From NCBI RefSeq assembly GCF_002090135.1, contig NZ_BBRL01000008.1, forward strand, positions 1-64,000: a stretch of 64,000 nt of DNA, read 5' to 3'. Position numbers and translations under genes: made by a program. Shown in pieces: positions 29,274 to 37,578 of this stretch; position 1 is the stretch's first letter; every line of letters starts with the position of its first letter. The notes under the pieces were generated by a model that worked only from the letters and a program-made list of their open reading frames with translations, ran no database searches and was not told where the DNA came from. This DNA is from Demequina sp. NBRC 110055. GTDB taxonomy: Bacteria > Actinomycetota > Actinomycetes > Actinomycetales > Demequinaceae.

Positions 29274-29857
29274 ATCAGCCAGCGGTTCTTCTTCACGATG
29301 TCGAGGCGCTTCCACCACGATCCGAGGCCGATGGCCTGGTAGCGAACCTCAAGCAGCACGGCGGCCCAGACGGCGATGATCATGATGATGTGGTCATCGA
29401 GGAAGGGGTTCGTCGACAGCGGGATCTGGGTGGTGTACATCATGAGCAGCATCGCCGAGGCCGAGATGGCGCCGATACGGGTGCCAATGCCGAGCATGAG
29501 CGCCAGACCGACACCCAACAGGCCGAGCATGAACGGGATGTCCGTCCAGGCCTGACCACCCAGGTTGACGTAGAAGTCATTGAAGGGGCTCTGCGAGTTG
29601 CCGCCATAGACCAGGTATCCCTCGGTGATGCGCGAGCCGTGGATCCACGCGCTGTCGCAGAAGGCGTCGATGGTGAATGAGCCATCCTCGGCGGTGGTGC
29701 GGCACGTTGAGAAGCCCAGTCCAAAGGTCTTGTCGAGGAAGGCCCACAGGAAGTAGAACCCGATCGCAAGGCGCGAGATCGACAGGAAGACCCAGCCGGC
29801 CTTCGAGCCGACCGGACCCGCGACGGTGGTCTCGGCGGGGACTGTTGCAGTGGACAT
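29270..29857 (-). CDS. DoxX-like integral membrane protein, copy 1
   Basis: 195 residues with about four membrane helices (around residues 22-45, 100-120, 125-145, 160-180). Blocks SRLAIGFYFLWAFLDKTFGLG and GVGLALMLGIGTRIGAIS fit the DoxX/quinol-oxidase-subunit-like family; between helices 1 and 2 is an outer loop with two cysteines (FSTCRTT, DAFCDSAW). Function unknown; relatives are linked to redox and oxidative stress at the membrane. ATG at 29857 with AAGGAGAGAACGCC upstream. Paralogue of 30183-30764. Confidence 0.8.
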   Translation of the reverse strand: MSTATVPAETTVAGPVGSKAGWVFLSISRLAIGFYFLWAFLDKTFGLGFSTCRTTAEDGSFTIDAFCDSAWIHGSRITEGYLVYGGNSQSPFNDFYVNLGGQAWTDIPFMLGLLGVGLALMLGIGTRIGAISASAMLLMMYTTQIPLSTNPFLDDHIIMIIAVWAAVLLEVRYQAIGLGSWWKRLDIVKKNRWLI

Positions 29858-30182
29858 GGCGTTCTCTCCTTGTGGGCTGTGATGTCCGAATGATTGAGGC
29901 TTCCCGGGTGGGCTTTGCCTCACCTCAAACGTAGCCACAGATGACCCCTCCGATGCCACAAAATCCCAGGTTGATTGACGTTCGAGAGCGTTTTCCATAA
30001 CGCTCGTGACAAGGGCACTTTTGGGACCTTGTTCTCACGTTTTTCGCCACTTTCGCCGAGCCTCGAGGCAACGACACCGTCGCAACCGGGTAGGACCTTC
30101 GGCCCGATGGGGTGCGCGTCCCGGACATGCCAACGGCGGAGCGGCCGTGTGGCCACCCCGCCGTCCGCGGGAGTAGAGATCC
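29858..30182 (-). promoter_or_regulatory. Spacer between DoxX-like genes with inverted repeat
   Basis: No gene in these 325 bases, which are less GC-rich than the surroundings. GAGCGTT at 29986-29992 and AACGCTC at 29999-30005 form a perfect 7-base inverted repeat with a 6-base gap, a possible operator about 130 bases upstream of the copy-1 start. The right end holds the hairpin that follows copy 2. Confidence 0.45.
30134..30163 (-). terminator. Hairpin downstream of second DoxX-like gene
   Basis: CGGCGG at 30134-30139 pairs with CCGCCG at 30158-30163, with an inner CGGCC/GGCC stem. It sits 20 bases past the copy-2 stop and is the sister of the hairpin at 29221-29250, showing that gene and terminator were duplicated together. 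Confidence 0.5.
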
Positions 30183-30764
30183 CTAGATGAGCCAGCGCTG
30201 CTGCTGCACCACGTCGAGGCGCTTCCACCACTCGCCCAGGCCCACTGCCTGATAGCGGACCTCCAGGAGGACAGCCGCGATGATGGCGACGATCATGATG
30301 ATGTGGTCGTCGACGAACGGGTTGGTGGTGTTGCCACCCTCGCCCGGCCACGAGTGCGAAATCCACATCATCGCGAGCATGATGACCGCGGAGACCATGC
30401 CGACGCGCGTGCCGATGCCAAGCATGAGGGCCAGGCCGATGCCGCACAGGCCGATCATGAACGGCCAGTCGGTCCACGCCTGGGTGCCGAGGTCGGCAAA
30501 GAAGTCGGCGAACGGACCGCTCGATGAGCCGAGGTAGCCCTCGGTGATGCGCGCGCCGCTGAGCCAGGCACGGTCACACATGACCTCTACGGAACCGTCC
30601 TCCTGACGGCACGTCGAGAATCCCAGGCCGAACAGCTTGTCAATGAAGGCCCAGAAAAAGTAAAAGCCGATCACGATGCGCGTGATCGACAGAAAGATCC
30701 AGCCGGCGCGGGAGCCGACTGGTCCCGGCGCCGCGGCGTCGGTGGGGACGGGTGTTGCGGACAT
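30183..30764 (-). CDS. DoxX-like integral membrane protein, copy 2
   Basis: 193 residues, four predicted membrane helices, same layout as copy 1: TRIVIGFYFFWAFIDKLFGLG, an outer loop with two cysteines (FSTCRQED, EVMCDRAW), then GIGLALMLGIGTRVGMVSAV and the C-terminal WWKRLDVVQQQRWLI. The two C-termini and first helices are nearly identical, the middle loops are not. ATG at 30764 with CAGGAGGGATCGCC upstream. Its own spacer (30765-30932) contains a direct repeat GAGGCGTC and a less GC-rich stretch likely to be the promoter. Confidence 0.8.
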   Translation of the reverse strand: MSATPVPTDAAAPGPVGSRAGWIFLSITRIVIGFYFFWAFIDKLFGLGFSTCRQEDGSVEVMCDRAWLSGARITEGYLGSSSGPFADFFADLGTQAWTDWPFMIGLCGIGLALMLGIGTRVGMVSAVIMLAMMWISHSWPGEGGNTTNPFVDDHIIMIVAIIAAVLLEVRYQAVGLGEWWKRLDVVQQQRWLI

Positions 30765-30932
30765 GGCGATCCCTCCTGATGCGCTTGCAGTCCTTCACTG
30801 TGAGGCGTCCGAGGCGTCTCATTCATAAAGTAGCGCTCAGCCCCGCTCGGCGCGCGGTGAAAGTGCAGGTCCTTGCCACGTTGTCACATCAGTCACAGGC
30901 GCCCCGGCGTCGACGGAAGGCGCGACCGACTG

Positions 30933-31541
30933 CTACATATCGCGGATCAGCGAAGCGAAGTGGTCACGCATGGCGTCCCCCATCGACATGTCCGTCGATC
31001 CGAGCAGCCACTGCACCTGCAGGCCATCCATGACGGCAACGGACCGCACGGCGGCGGATGCGGGATCGACCCCCTCGCGCAAGGCGCCGTCGGCCGCAAC
31101 CTTCTCGAGCGCCTCGGTCAGCCGTGCCACGAGCGAGCGATACCTGTCGATAAAGAACCCATGAGCGGGGTGGTCGGGCGCGGTGGCCTCTGCCGACACG
31201 GCAGCAAACAGCTCGACGACACCGCGGTGGGACTCGTTGCGGTAGGCCGAGGCGATGAGGTTCTCGATTGCCAGCATGCCGTCCTCGCCGCGCACCGGGG
31301 TGAGCTCGCCGTCCACCTGATCGCGCCGCTCGAGCACCGCCATGAGCAGGGCTTCCTTGGTCGGGAAGTGATAGAGCAGGCCCGGATGCGACATGTCCGC
31401 GCGCTGCGCGATGTCGCGTAGCGAACTGCCGCGATAGCCCACCTCGGCGAAGTGGTCACGTGCCACATCAAGCAGATGGGCCTTGGTCGCCCGCCCGCGG
31501 GCGTATGTACGATCCTGACCGGCGGTCGATTCCTGGCTCAC
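30933..31541 (-). CDS. TetR-family transcriptional regulator
   Basis: 202 residues. N-terminal helix-turn-helix at about residues 18-65 (HLLDVARDHFAEVGYRGSS, then LRDIAQRADMSHPGLLYHF), with a C-terminal ligand domain. Divergent from the beta-glucosidase gene at 31614, with only 72 bases between the starts; the near-palindrome there is the likely binding site. It therefore most likely represses itself and the glucosidase/MFS pair in the absence of a sugar-like inducer. GTG start at 31541; the 965-residue open frame covering this area is antisense to the glucosidase and rejected. Confidence 0.88.
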   Translation of the reverse strand: MSQESTAGQDRTYARGRATKAHLLDVARDHFAEVGYRGSSLRDIAQRADMSHPGLLYHFPTKEALLMAVLERRDQVDGELTPVRGEDGMLAIENLIASAYRNESHRGVVELFAAVSAEATAPDHPAHGFFIDRYRSLVARLTEALEKVAADGALREGVDPASAAVRSVAVMDGLQVQWLLGSTDMSMGDAMRDHFASLIRDM

Positions 31542-31551
31542 GTGCCTTAAC

Positions 31552-31565
31552 TTACCACACGGTAG
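31552..31565. promoter_or_regulatory. Probable TetR operator between regulator and bglX-like gene
   Basis: TTACCACACGGTAG is a near-perfect dyad (TTACC-4-GGTAg) in the 72-base divergent spacer. A weaker TTAC-TG-TAG echo follows at 31574-31582. Position overlaps both presumed promoters, fitting autoregulation and control of the glucosidase. Confidence 0.6.
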
Positions 31566-31613
31566 AAATTGCGTTACTGTAGGCCGCATCGGCCCTATCG
31601 AAAGGATTCGTGC

Positions 31614-33869
31614 GTGACCACCGCCGCTTACCTCGACCCCTCCCTCACGACCCCTGAGCGCGTCGCCGACCTCCTCGGTCGCATGACGCTGCAGGAGAAG
31701 GTGGGACAGATGATCCAGATGCACACCTACGACGGTGTGCCGCATCTCATCGACGAGATGCACGTCGGCTCGATCCTGCACGCCTCTCCCGAGCGCCTGG
31801 CCGAGGCCCACGCGCTGAACTCCCGCACGCGCCTCGCGATCCCGCTCCTGATCGGCGAGGACTGCATCCACGGCCACTCGTTCTTCGAGGGCGCCGAGAT
31901 CTACCCCACCCAGCTCGGCATGGCAGCATCGTTCGACGCCAACCTCCTGGAGCGGGTCGCGCGGGCGACGGCCGTCGAGGTCGCCGCGACCGGCATCCAC
32001 TGGACCTTCTCGCCCGTGCTGTGCATCGCACGCGATCTTCGCTGGGGCCGCGTGTCCGAGACCTTCGGGGAGGACCCCTACCTGCTGGGCGAGCTGGGTG
32101 CCGCCATGGTGCGCGGCTACCAGGGCGACGGCCTCGAGGACCCGACCGCCATCCTCGCCACCTCCAAGCACTTCGCCGGCTACTCCGAAACCCAGGGTGG
32201 ACGCGACGCCTCCGAGGCCGACATTTCCCGCCGCAAGCTGCGCTCGTGGTACCTGCCCGCCTTCGAGCGCGTGGCACGCGAGGGCTCGGCCACCTTCATG
32301 CTGGGATACCAGGCCACCGACGGCGTGCCGATCACCATCAACACGTGGCTGCTGAACGACGTGCTGCGCGGAGAGTGGGGCTACACCGGCACGCTCATCA
32401 CCGACTGGGACAACGTCGGCAACCTCGTGCGCGAGCAGCGCCTCTTCCCCGACTATGCCCAGGCATCGGCCGCCGCGGTCAACGCCGGCAACGACATGAT
32501 CATGACGACGCCCGCGTTCTTCCAGGGCGCCCAGGATGCGGTGGCTCAGGGGCTGCTCGACGAGGCACGCATCGACGAGGCCGTCTCCCGCATCCTCACG
32601 CTGAAGTTCGACCTGGGCCTGTTCGAGGACCCCCGCCTGCCCGACGTCGAGCGCCAGCGCGAGGTCATCGCCTCCCCCGCGCACCGCGACCTCAACCTCG
32701 AGGTCGCGCGCCGGTCGCTGGTGCTCCTCGAGAACGACGGCACGCTTCCCCTGGCCGCGGAGCGCCCGCTGCGCCTCGCGGTCGTGGGCCCCAACGCCGA
32801 CGATCCGCACACCACACTGGGCGACTGGGCCGGCGCCTCGGGCCAGGCCGACTGGCTCATGCAGGGTCACCCACGAGACATGATCACGACGGTCCTCGAC
32901 GGCGTGCGTGCCGTGGCACCTGCCGGCTCTGAGGTGACCTACGCGCGTGGCGCCGAGATCATCACCACGGGCCCCGACCCCAAGGGTGCCTTCTTCCCCG
33001 ACGGGCAGCCGCGCCCCCACATCGCGTTCCCCGTGGAGCCCGACCAGGCGATGATCGACGAGGCCGTCGCTGCCGCGCGCGGGGCCGATGCCGTGGTCGC
33101 CGTCCTCGGAGACCGCATCGAGCTCGTCGGCGAGGGTAAGTCGACCGCGACGCTCGAGCTGCTGGGCGGTCAGGTGGCCCTGCTCGACGCGCTCGTCGAG
33201 ACCGACACCCCCGTGGTGCTCGTGGTGCTCGCCTCCAAGCCGCACGTGCTGCCACCCTCCGCCGCCAAGGCATCGGCCATCATCTGGGCGGCGAACCCGG
33301 GCATGGCAGGCGGCCGTGCGATTGGCGAGTTGCTGCTCGGGGCGATCGAACCCAGCGGACGCCTGCCGATTTCCTGGCCGCGGCACGTGGGCCAGCAGCC
33401 CACGTTCTACAACCAGATCGACGCCCAGCATGGCTACCGCTATGCCGACCTCACCCAGGAGCCCCAGTGGGTGTTCGGCGACGGACTGTCGTATTCGTCC
33501 GTCGAGTACGGCGAGGTCGACCTCGAGTCGGCGTCGGTCGCCATGGACGGCACTGTGCGCGCCACCGTCACTGTCACCAACACCGGCGGACGCCCCGTGC
33601 TCGAGACGGTGCAGGCGTACGTGCGCGACGACGTCACGTCCGCCACGTGGGCCGACCGCGAACTGAAGGCGGTGACGCACGTAGCGCTTGAGCCTGGAAC
33701 ATCGGCCTCCGTGACTGTCGAGGTGGCCGCGAGCGCGTGCTCGATCGTCAATGCCACCGGCGAACGCGTGGTCGAGCCCGGCGAGTTCACGCTGCTGGTG
33801 GGGCCGTCCTCGCGCCTGGCCGACCTGCACTCCGCCGCGTTCACGATCACCGGCGAGGAGTCGGCGTGA
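31614..33869 (+). CDS. GH3 beta-glucosidase / beta-xylosidase-type exoglycosidase
   Basis: 751 residues. N-terminal GH3 barrel with RLAIPLLIGEDCIHGHSFFEG, SKHFAGYSETQGGRDA and the nucleophile aspartate in LITDWDNVGNL (around residue 265); the GH3 C-domain follows from about 380 (RSLVLLENDGTLPL), and a fibronectin-III-like domain from about 620 (VTVTNTGGRPVLETVQAYV). No signal peptide, so it acts on imported oligosaccharides. GTG at 31614 with GAAAGGA upstream. Overlaps an MFS transporter gene (GTGA) that may bring in its substrate. Exact sugar (glucoside or xyloside) is not settled by sequence. Confidence 0.9.
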   Translation: MTTAAYLDPSLTTPERVADLLGRMTLQEKVGQMIQMHTYDGVPHLIDEMHVGSILHASPERLAEAHALNSRTRLAIPLLIGEDCIHGHSFFEGAEIYPTQLGMAASFDANLLERVARATAVEVAATGIHWTFSPVLCIARDLRWGRVSETFGEDPYLLGELGAAMVRGYQGDGLEDPTAILATSKHFAGYSETQGGRDASEADISRRKLRSWYLPAFERVAREGSATFMLGYQATDGVPITINTWLLNDVLRGEWGYTGTLITDWDNVGNLVREQRLFPDYAQASAAAVNAGNDMIMTTPAFFQGAQDAVAQGLLDEARIDEAVSRILTLKFDLGLFEDPRLPDVERQREVIASPAHRDLNLEVARRSLVLLENDGTLPLAAERPLRLAVVGPNADDPHTTLGDWAGASGQADWLMQGHPRDMITTVLDGVRAVAPAGSEVTYARGAEIITTGPDPKGAFFPDGQPRPHIAFPVEPDQAMIDEAVAAARGADAVVAVLGDRIELVGEGKSTATLELLGGQVALLDALVETDTPVVLVVLASKPHVLPPSAAKASAIIWAANPGMAGGRAIGELLLGAIEPSGRLPISWPRHVGQQPTFYNQIDAQHGYRYADLTQEPQWVFGDGLSYSSVEYGEVDLESASVAMDGTVRATVTVTNTGGRPVLETVQAYVRDDVTSATWADRELKAVTHVALEPGTSASVTVEVAASACSIVNATGERVVEPGEFTLLVGPSSRLADLHSAAFTITGEESA

Positions 33870-35104
33870 CGTCGTCCCCCCTCGCCCCCGTGGCGCCGCA
33901 CCTGCGGCGCGCTCGCGTGGGCGTCGCCCTGATCTTCTTCACGAACGGCATCGTGCTGGGCGGCTTTGCCCCGCGCGTGCCGGAGATCAGGGCCACCCTC
34001 GGCATCTCCTACGGAACGCTCGGCGTGGCGATGGCGATGTGGTCCATCGGCGCGCTTGCCTTGGGCCTGTTTGCGGCCGCGCTGATCCGCCGCTTCGGCT
34101 CGGGGAAGGTGGCGACGCTGACCATGCTCGCCTCGGCGGGTGCGATGCTCGCCGCGGGTGTAGCACCGAACGTGTGGCTGTTTGGCGCGGCGCTGTTCCT
34201 GGTCGGCGTGACGGACGCGTGGGTCGACGTCGCCCAGAACGCGCACGGCCTGCAGGTGCAGAAGCTGTACAAGCGATCGATCCTCAACGCGTTCCACGGG
34301 CTGTGGTCCATCGGAGCGGTCACGGGTGGCCTGATCGGCGGACTCTTCGCCGGCCTGGGATGGGCCGTGCCATGGCAGTTCGCGCTGTCACTCGTCATCG
34401 TCATCATCGTCAACCTCGTGGCGTACCCGATGCTGCTCAAGAAGGACGTGGCTGGTGAGGGCGATGTCGATGAGGCCGCGGCCGAGTCCGCCGTGCCGCA
34501 GCACACGCCGCTGCGCAAGATCCCGGTGCGCACCTGGGGCGTGCTCCTGGCGCTCACCATCATCGCCATCGGCGGCGGCTGGGCCGAGGACGCCGCGGCA
34601 ACCTGGTCGGCCTCCTACATGCAGGACCAGCTCCTGGCCGGCGCGGGCCTCGCCGCCTTCGCTTTCATCGCCATGCAGGGCTGCCAGTTTGTCGGCCGCA
34701 TGCTCGGCGACGGCATGGTGGACCGCTGGGGTCAACGCGCCGTCGCGCGCTTCGGCGGCATGCTGGTGGCGCTCGGCATGGGACTCGCCCTTGCCTTCCC
34801 GTCGCCGTGGGGCACCATCGCCGGATTCGGCGCGGCCGGCTTTGGCGTCGCCACCCTCATCCCCGGCGCGATGCACGCCGCGGACGAGATCCCGGGCCTG
34901 CGTGAAGGCACCGGCCTGACGATCCTGTCGTGGTTGCTGCGGCTGGCGTTCTTGATGTCGCCGCCCGTCGTGGGGTGGATCGCGGACGCCACCTCGCTGC
35001 GTGTGGGCCTCTCGCTCGTGCCCGTCTTCGGGGTGCTCGTGGTGCTGCTGGCTGGCGTCATGGCGCCGCGCAAGGCACGGCGTACGGAAGTCTCCACCTC
35101 GTAG
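33866..35104 (+). CDS. MFS transporter, probable sugar porter
   Basis: 412 residues, 12 predicted membrane helices. The start RARVGVALIFFTNGIVLGGFAPRVPEIR and the FHGLWSIGAVTGGLIGGLFAGL block resemble the YbjJ/fucose-permease-like MFS group. GTG start overlaps the glucosidase stop, so the two are co-translated; either uptake of a disaccharide for the glucosidase or export of its product is possible. After its stop, 35105-35305 contains no gene except a short tandem repeat. Confidence 0.8.
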   Translation: MTSSPLAPVAPHLRRARVGVALIFFTNGIVLGGFAPRVPEIRATLGISYGTLGVAMAMWSIGALALGLFAAALIRRFGSGKVATLTMLASAGAMLAAGVAPNVWLFGAALFLVGVTDAWVDVAQNAHGLQVQKLYKRSILNAFHGLWSIGAVTGGLIGGLFAGLGWAVPWQFALSLVIVIIVNLVAYPMLLKKDVAGEGDVDEAAAESAVPQHTPLRKIPVRTWGVLLALTIIAIGGGWAEDAAATWSASYMQDQLLAGAGLAAFAFIAMQGCQFVGRMLGDGMVDRWGQRAVARFGGMLVALGMGLALAFPSPWGTIAGFGAAGFGVATLIPGAMHAADEIPGLREGTGLTILSWLLRLAFLMSPPVVGWIADATSLRVGLSLVPVFGVLVVLLAGVMAPRKARRTEVSTS

Positions 35105-35240
35105 CTCGCTCTCCCGCGCACCCGCTCGGGGCGCTCACCGAGGCCCGGCCTGCCGCGCTCTCCAGCCCGCAAAGAATTCCTTGAGGCTGTGATGGTCACT
35201 CGGCCCAGAGGTGACACTCTCGGCCTCCACGGAGTCGCCA

Positions 35241-35279
35241 GCGTGGGTCGCAAGCGTGGGTCGCAAGCGTGGGTCGCAA
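35241..35279. repeat. 13-base tandem repeat, three copies
   Basis: GCGTGGGTCGCAA occurs three times head to tail (35241, 35254, 35267), followed by a broken fourth copy (GCGTG at 35280-35284). It lies between the convergent MFS and SulP genes just beyond the SulP stop. Confidence 0.85.
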
Positions 35280-35305
35280 GCGTGCTGGGCGATCGTCGCG
35301 CGCCT

Positions 35306-36934
35306 CTACCGTCCCGCGACCACCTCGCGCCCACGCGCGACGGCGGCGTCGAGGTCCGCAATGAGATGCGCCTGGTCGGTCAGGGCGGCGATCGCGCCGG
35401 CGTGCTGGAGCAGCGGGAGGTGGCGAGGCTGCACGCCCTTGATCAGCACGGTCACTCCCCGCTGCTCAAGCGAGCCGACCACCTCACCCAGCACCTGAGC
35501 GCCCGTCGCATCGAGGAGATCGAGTTGCGACATGCGCAGGATGACCACCTCGACGTGGTCGATCCTGGCGACCCGCTCGAGAACCCGATCGGCGGCGCCG
35601 AAGAACAGCGCACCGTCGAGCCTCAGGAGCGCGATGCGTTCGTCGCCCTCGACCGCAGCGCCCGGGAGCTCCTCACGGTGCACGCCGGCGGCGTTGGCGA
35701 CCGAGCGCAGCGCGAGCACCGCAGCCACGGCGACACCGATCACGATGGCATAGATGAGGTCCACGCTCACGGTCACGACGGCGGTAAGGACAAACAGGAT
35801 GGCGTCGCCGCGGGAGGTCCTCACCACGGAGCGCACGATCGCGGGCCGCACCATCGTGACAGCCGTCACCATCAAGACGCCCGCGAGGGCCGCAAGCGGC
35901 ACCCGTCCCACGACGGAAGCGGCGACCAGCACAATCACGAGCAGGATCAGCGCGTGGACGATCGCCGCCACACGCGTGCGCGCACCCGCCTTCACGTTCA
36001 CGGCCGTGCGGGCGATGGCACCGGTCGCGGGCATGCCGCCGAACAGGCCCGATGCTACGGAGGCCAACCCCTGACCCACGAGTTCGCGATCGGCGTCGTA
36101 TCCATCCACGCCCGGGTACGTGCTCGCCACCCGCGCCGACAGGAGCGACTCGATCGCGGCGAGAGCCGCGACGGCGACGGCCGGGCCCGCAAGGGCGACC
36201 ACGGCATCGGCCGTCACGACGGGCAGCTGCGGCGCGGGCAGGCCTGCGGGAAGCTCGCCGATGGCGGGCACCTCCCACGCCAACGCGGCCACTGCACCCG
36301 TTGCCAGCACGATCGCGACGATCGCTCCCGGCACTGCGCGCGTCACGCGCGGCCACACCACCATGACCGTCGCCACGCTCGCCGCGAGGACGAGGGGGCG
36401 CCACGCGGTCGAGAAGTCAACACCGACGACGGCATCGACGGCCGCACGCCAGGCCTTGGCCCCGTGCGCCGACGCCTCGACGCCGAGCGCGGCTGGCACT
36501 TGCTGCAAGAAGATGATGATCGCGATACCCACCGTGAAGCCCTCGATCACTGGCCAGGGAATGAGGCCGACCAGCCGTCCCAGCCGCGCCGCGCCAGCAG
36601 CGAGCACCAGGACACCCGCCATCACGGTGACGAGCGCGAGAGCCTCGAGTCCGCGCTCGGCCAGGATGGGCGCAAGAACGACGACCATCGCGCCCGTCGG
36701 CCCGGAAACCTGGACGGACGACCCGCCCCAGATAGCCGCGACGACACCGGCGACGATCGCCGTGACGAGGCCCGCCTCGGCACCCGCACCGGAACTGACG
36801 CCGAAGGCAAGCGCCAGCGGCAGCGCCACGACGCCTACGGACAGCCCCGCGAGCGCGTCGACCCTCCACGATCGCGCTAGGCCCACATAGTCACGTCGAC
36901 CCGGCAGCAGGGCGCGCCAGGAAGCTACCGTCAT
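35306..36934 (-). CDS. SulP/SLC26 anion transporter with STAS domain
   Basis: 542 residues. About 10-12 membrane segments in residues 20-410, with the substrate-site blocks GGSSVQVSGPTGAMVVVLAP and GLFGGMPATGAIARTAVNVKAG; a C-terminal STAS domain occupies about 430-535 (VVILRMSQLDLLDATGAQVL). Transports sulfate, bicarbonate or related anions; which one cannot be read from the sequence. Its ATG overlaps the stop of an ArsR regulator (ATGA), so it is under that regulator's control. No carbonic anhydrase or sulfur gene adjoins to help. Confidence 0.88.
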   Translation of the reverse strand: MTVASWRALLPGRRDYVGLARSWRVDALAGLSVGVVALPLALAFGVSSGAGAEAGLVTAIVAGVVAAIWGGSSVQVSGPTGAMVVVLAPILAERGLEALALVTVMAGVLVLAAGAARLGRLVGLIPWPVIEGFTVGIAIIIFLQQVPAALGVEASAHGAKAWRAAVDAVVGVDFSTAWRPLVLAASVATVMVVWPRVTRAVPGAIVAIVLATGAVAALAWEVPAIGELPAGLPAPQLPVVTADAVVALAGPAVAVAALAAIESLLSARVASTYPGVDGYDADRELVGQGLASVASGLFGGMPATGAIARTAVNVKAGARTRVAAIVHALILLVIVLVAASVVGRVPLAALAGVLMVTAVTMVRPAIVRSVVRTSRGDAILFVLTAVVTVSVDLIYAIVIGVAVAAVLALRSVANAAGVHREELPGAAVEGDERIALLRLDGALFFGAADRVLERVARIDHVEVVILRMSQLDLLDATGAQVLGEVVGSLEQRGVTVLIKGVQPRHLPLLQHAGAIAALTDQAHLIADLDAAVARGREVVAGR

Positions 36935-37260
36935 GCCGAGACCTCGGCGAGCCGGCCACGCTCGTCGATCACGTCCCGCAGCAGCACGCGGGCGGCAGCG
37001 AGAAGCCCGGCGACCGAAGGGTGCGCGAGGCGATACGACACCGAACTACCCGAGCGCTCGGACACCACCAGCCCATAGCCGCGCAGGACTCGCAGGTGCT
37101 GCGACAGGTGCGACGCCTCGAGTCCCGTGTGCTCGAGCAAGTCCGCGACGGTGCGCGCGTCAGCCTCGGCGAGTAGCTCGAGCACGCGGATACGAAGCGG
37201 GTGCGCAAGCCCCTTGAAGAGGTCCGCCTTGATCTCGTTGAGCGGAGCGGAGTGGGGCAT
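36931..37260 (-). CDS. ArsR-family transcriptional regulator
   Basis: 109 residues. Winged helix with FKGLAHPLRIRVLELLAEA, TVADLLEHTGLEASHLSQHLRVL and SERSGSSVSYRL. No cysteine pair of the ArsR/SmtB metal-site type is visible (the chain has no cysteine), so it may respond to something other than a metal, or through another site. Cotranscribed with the SulP transporter. ATG at 37260 preferred; a GTG six bases earlier (37266) is also possible. Confidence 0.85.
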   Translation of the reverse strand: MPHSAPLNEIKADLFKGLAHPLRIRVLELLAEADARTVADLLEHTGLEASHLSQHLRVLRGYGLVVSERSGSSVSYRLAHPSVAGLLAAARVLLRDVIDERGRLAEVSA

Positions 37261-37300
37261 GGACACATCCCAGGTCGGAGGGGTCGACTCAGCGTCTATT

Positions 37301-37314
37301 TGATGAATTCATCA
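37301..37314. promoter_or_regulatory. Perfect palindrome, probable ArsR operator
   Basis: TGATGAATTCATCA is a perfect 14-base palindrome 41 bases upstream of the ArsR start, AT-rich in an otherwise GC-rich region. ArsR-family proteins bind exactly this kind of site, so autoregulation of the arsR-sulP pair is likely. Confidence 0.7.
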
Positions 37315-37371
37315 TGCCATCATCTTGGCCCATCGACACGCTCGCTCTCGCCGCGCGGGATCACCGCGTAT

Positions 37372-37449
37372 CGAAGTGACGGTGATCTGGCCGACACGCC
37401 GGCGCACACCCACCATCGCCGGAGTGTCGCCGCGATGACCGTCACTTCG
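37372..37449. repeat. Long imperfect inverted repeat between divergent genes
   Basis: CGAAGTGACGGT (37372-37383) and ACCGTCACTTCG (37438-37449) are perfect 12-base arms; inside them the pairing continues for about 33 positions in total with five mismatches (including GACACGCCGGCG against CGCCGGAGTGTC) around a loop near 37405-37416. No gene lies in it and it is not between convergent genes, so it is not an ordinary terminator. Confidence 0.75.
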
Positions 37450-37522
37450 TGACGCCGCCGTGGGCGCGGGAGCGCGCGGCGCACACCCCGCGGGAATGAT
37501 CCGCCGCCCCTGGCGTTATTAC

Positions 37523-37554
37523 ATGCAAACGCATATATTAGGACGCAGGTCCTA
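37523..37554 (+). promoter_or_regulatory. Promoter and dyads upstream of the flavin monooxygenase
   Basis: ATGC-AAAC-GCAT (37523-37534) is followed by TATATT, a good -10 box, and by TAGGAC-GCAG-GTCCTA (37539-37554), a six-base-arm dyad overlapping the presumed start point. The second dyad is a likely binding site for the MarR regulator encoded two genes down. Confidence 0.6.
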
Positions 37555-37578
37555 GCCTTCATACCCCAGGAGCACACC

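Noticed and set aside
30434-30443. Copies of GGCCGATGCC inside membrane-protein genes (here and 62680-62689)
   Set aside because: These two read as Gly-Ile-Gly in transmembrane helices, a different frame from the rest, so they may be coincidental and should be weighted less in the repeat count.
30933-33830. 965-codon minus-strand open frame over the glucosidase gene
   Set aside because: Antisense to the GH3 gene; only its last 202 codons (the TetR regulator) are real.
35189-36880. 563-codon plus-strand frame over the SulP gene
   Set aside because: Low-complexity Arg/His/Asp/Gly translation antisense to a clear SulP transporter.
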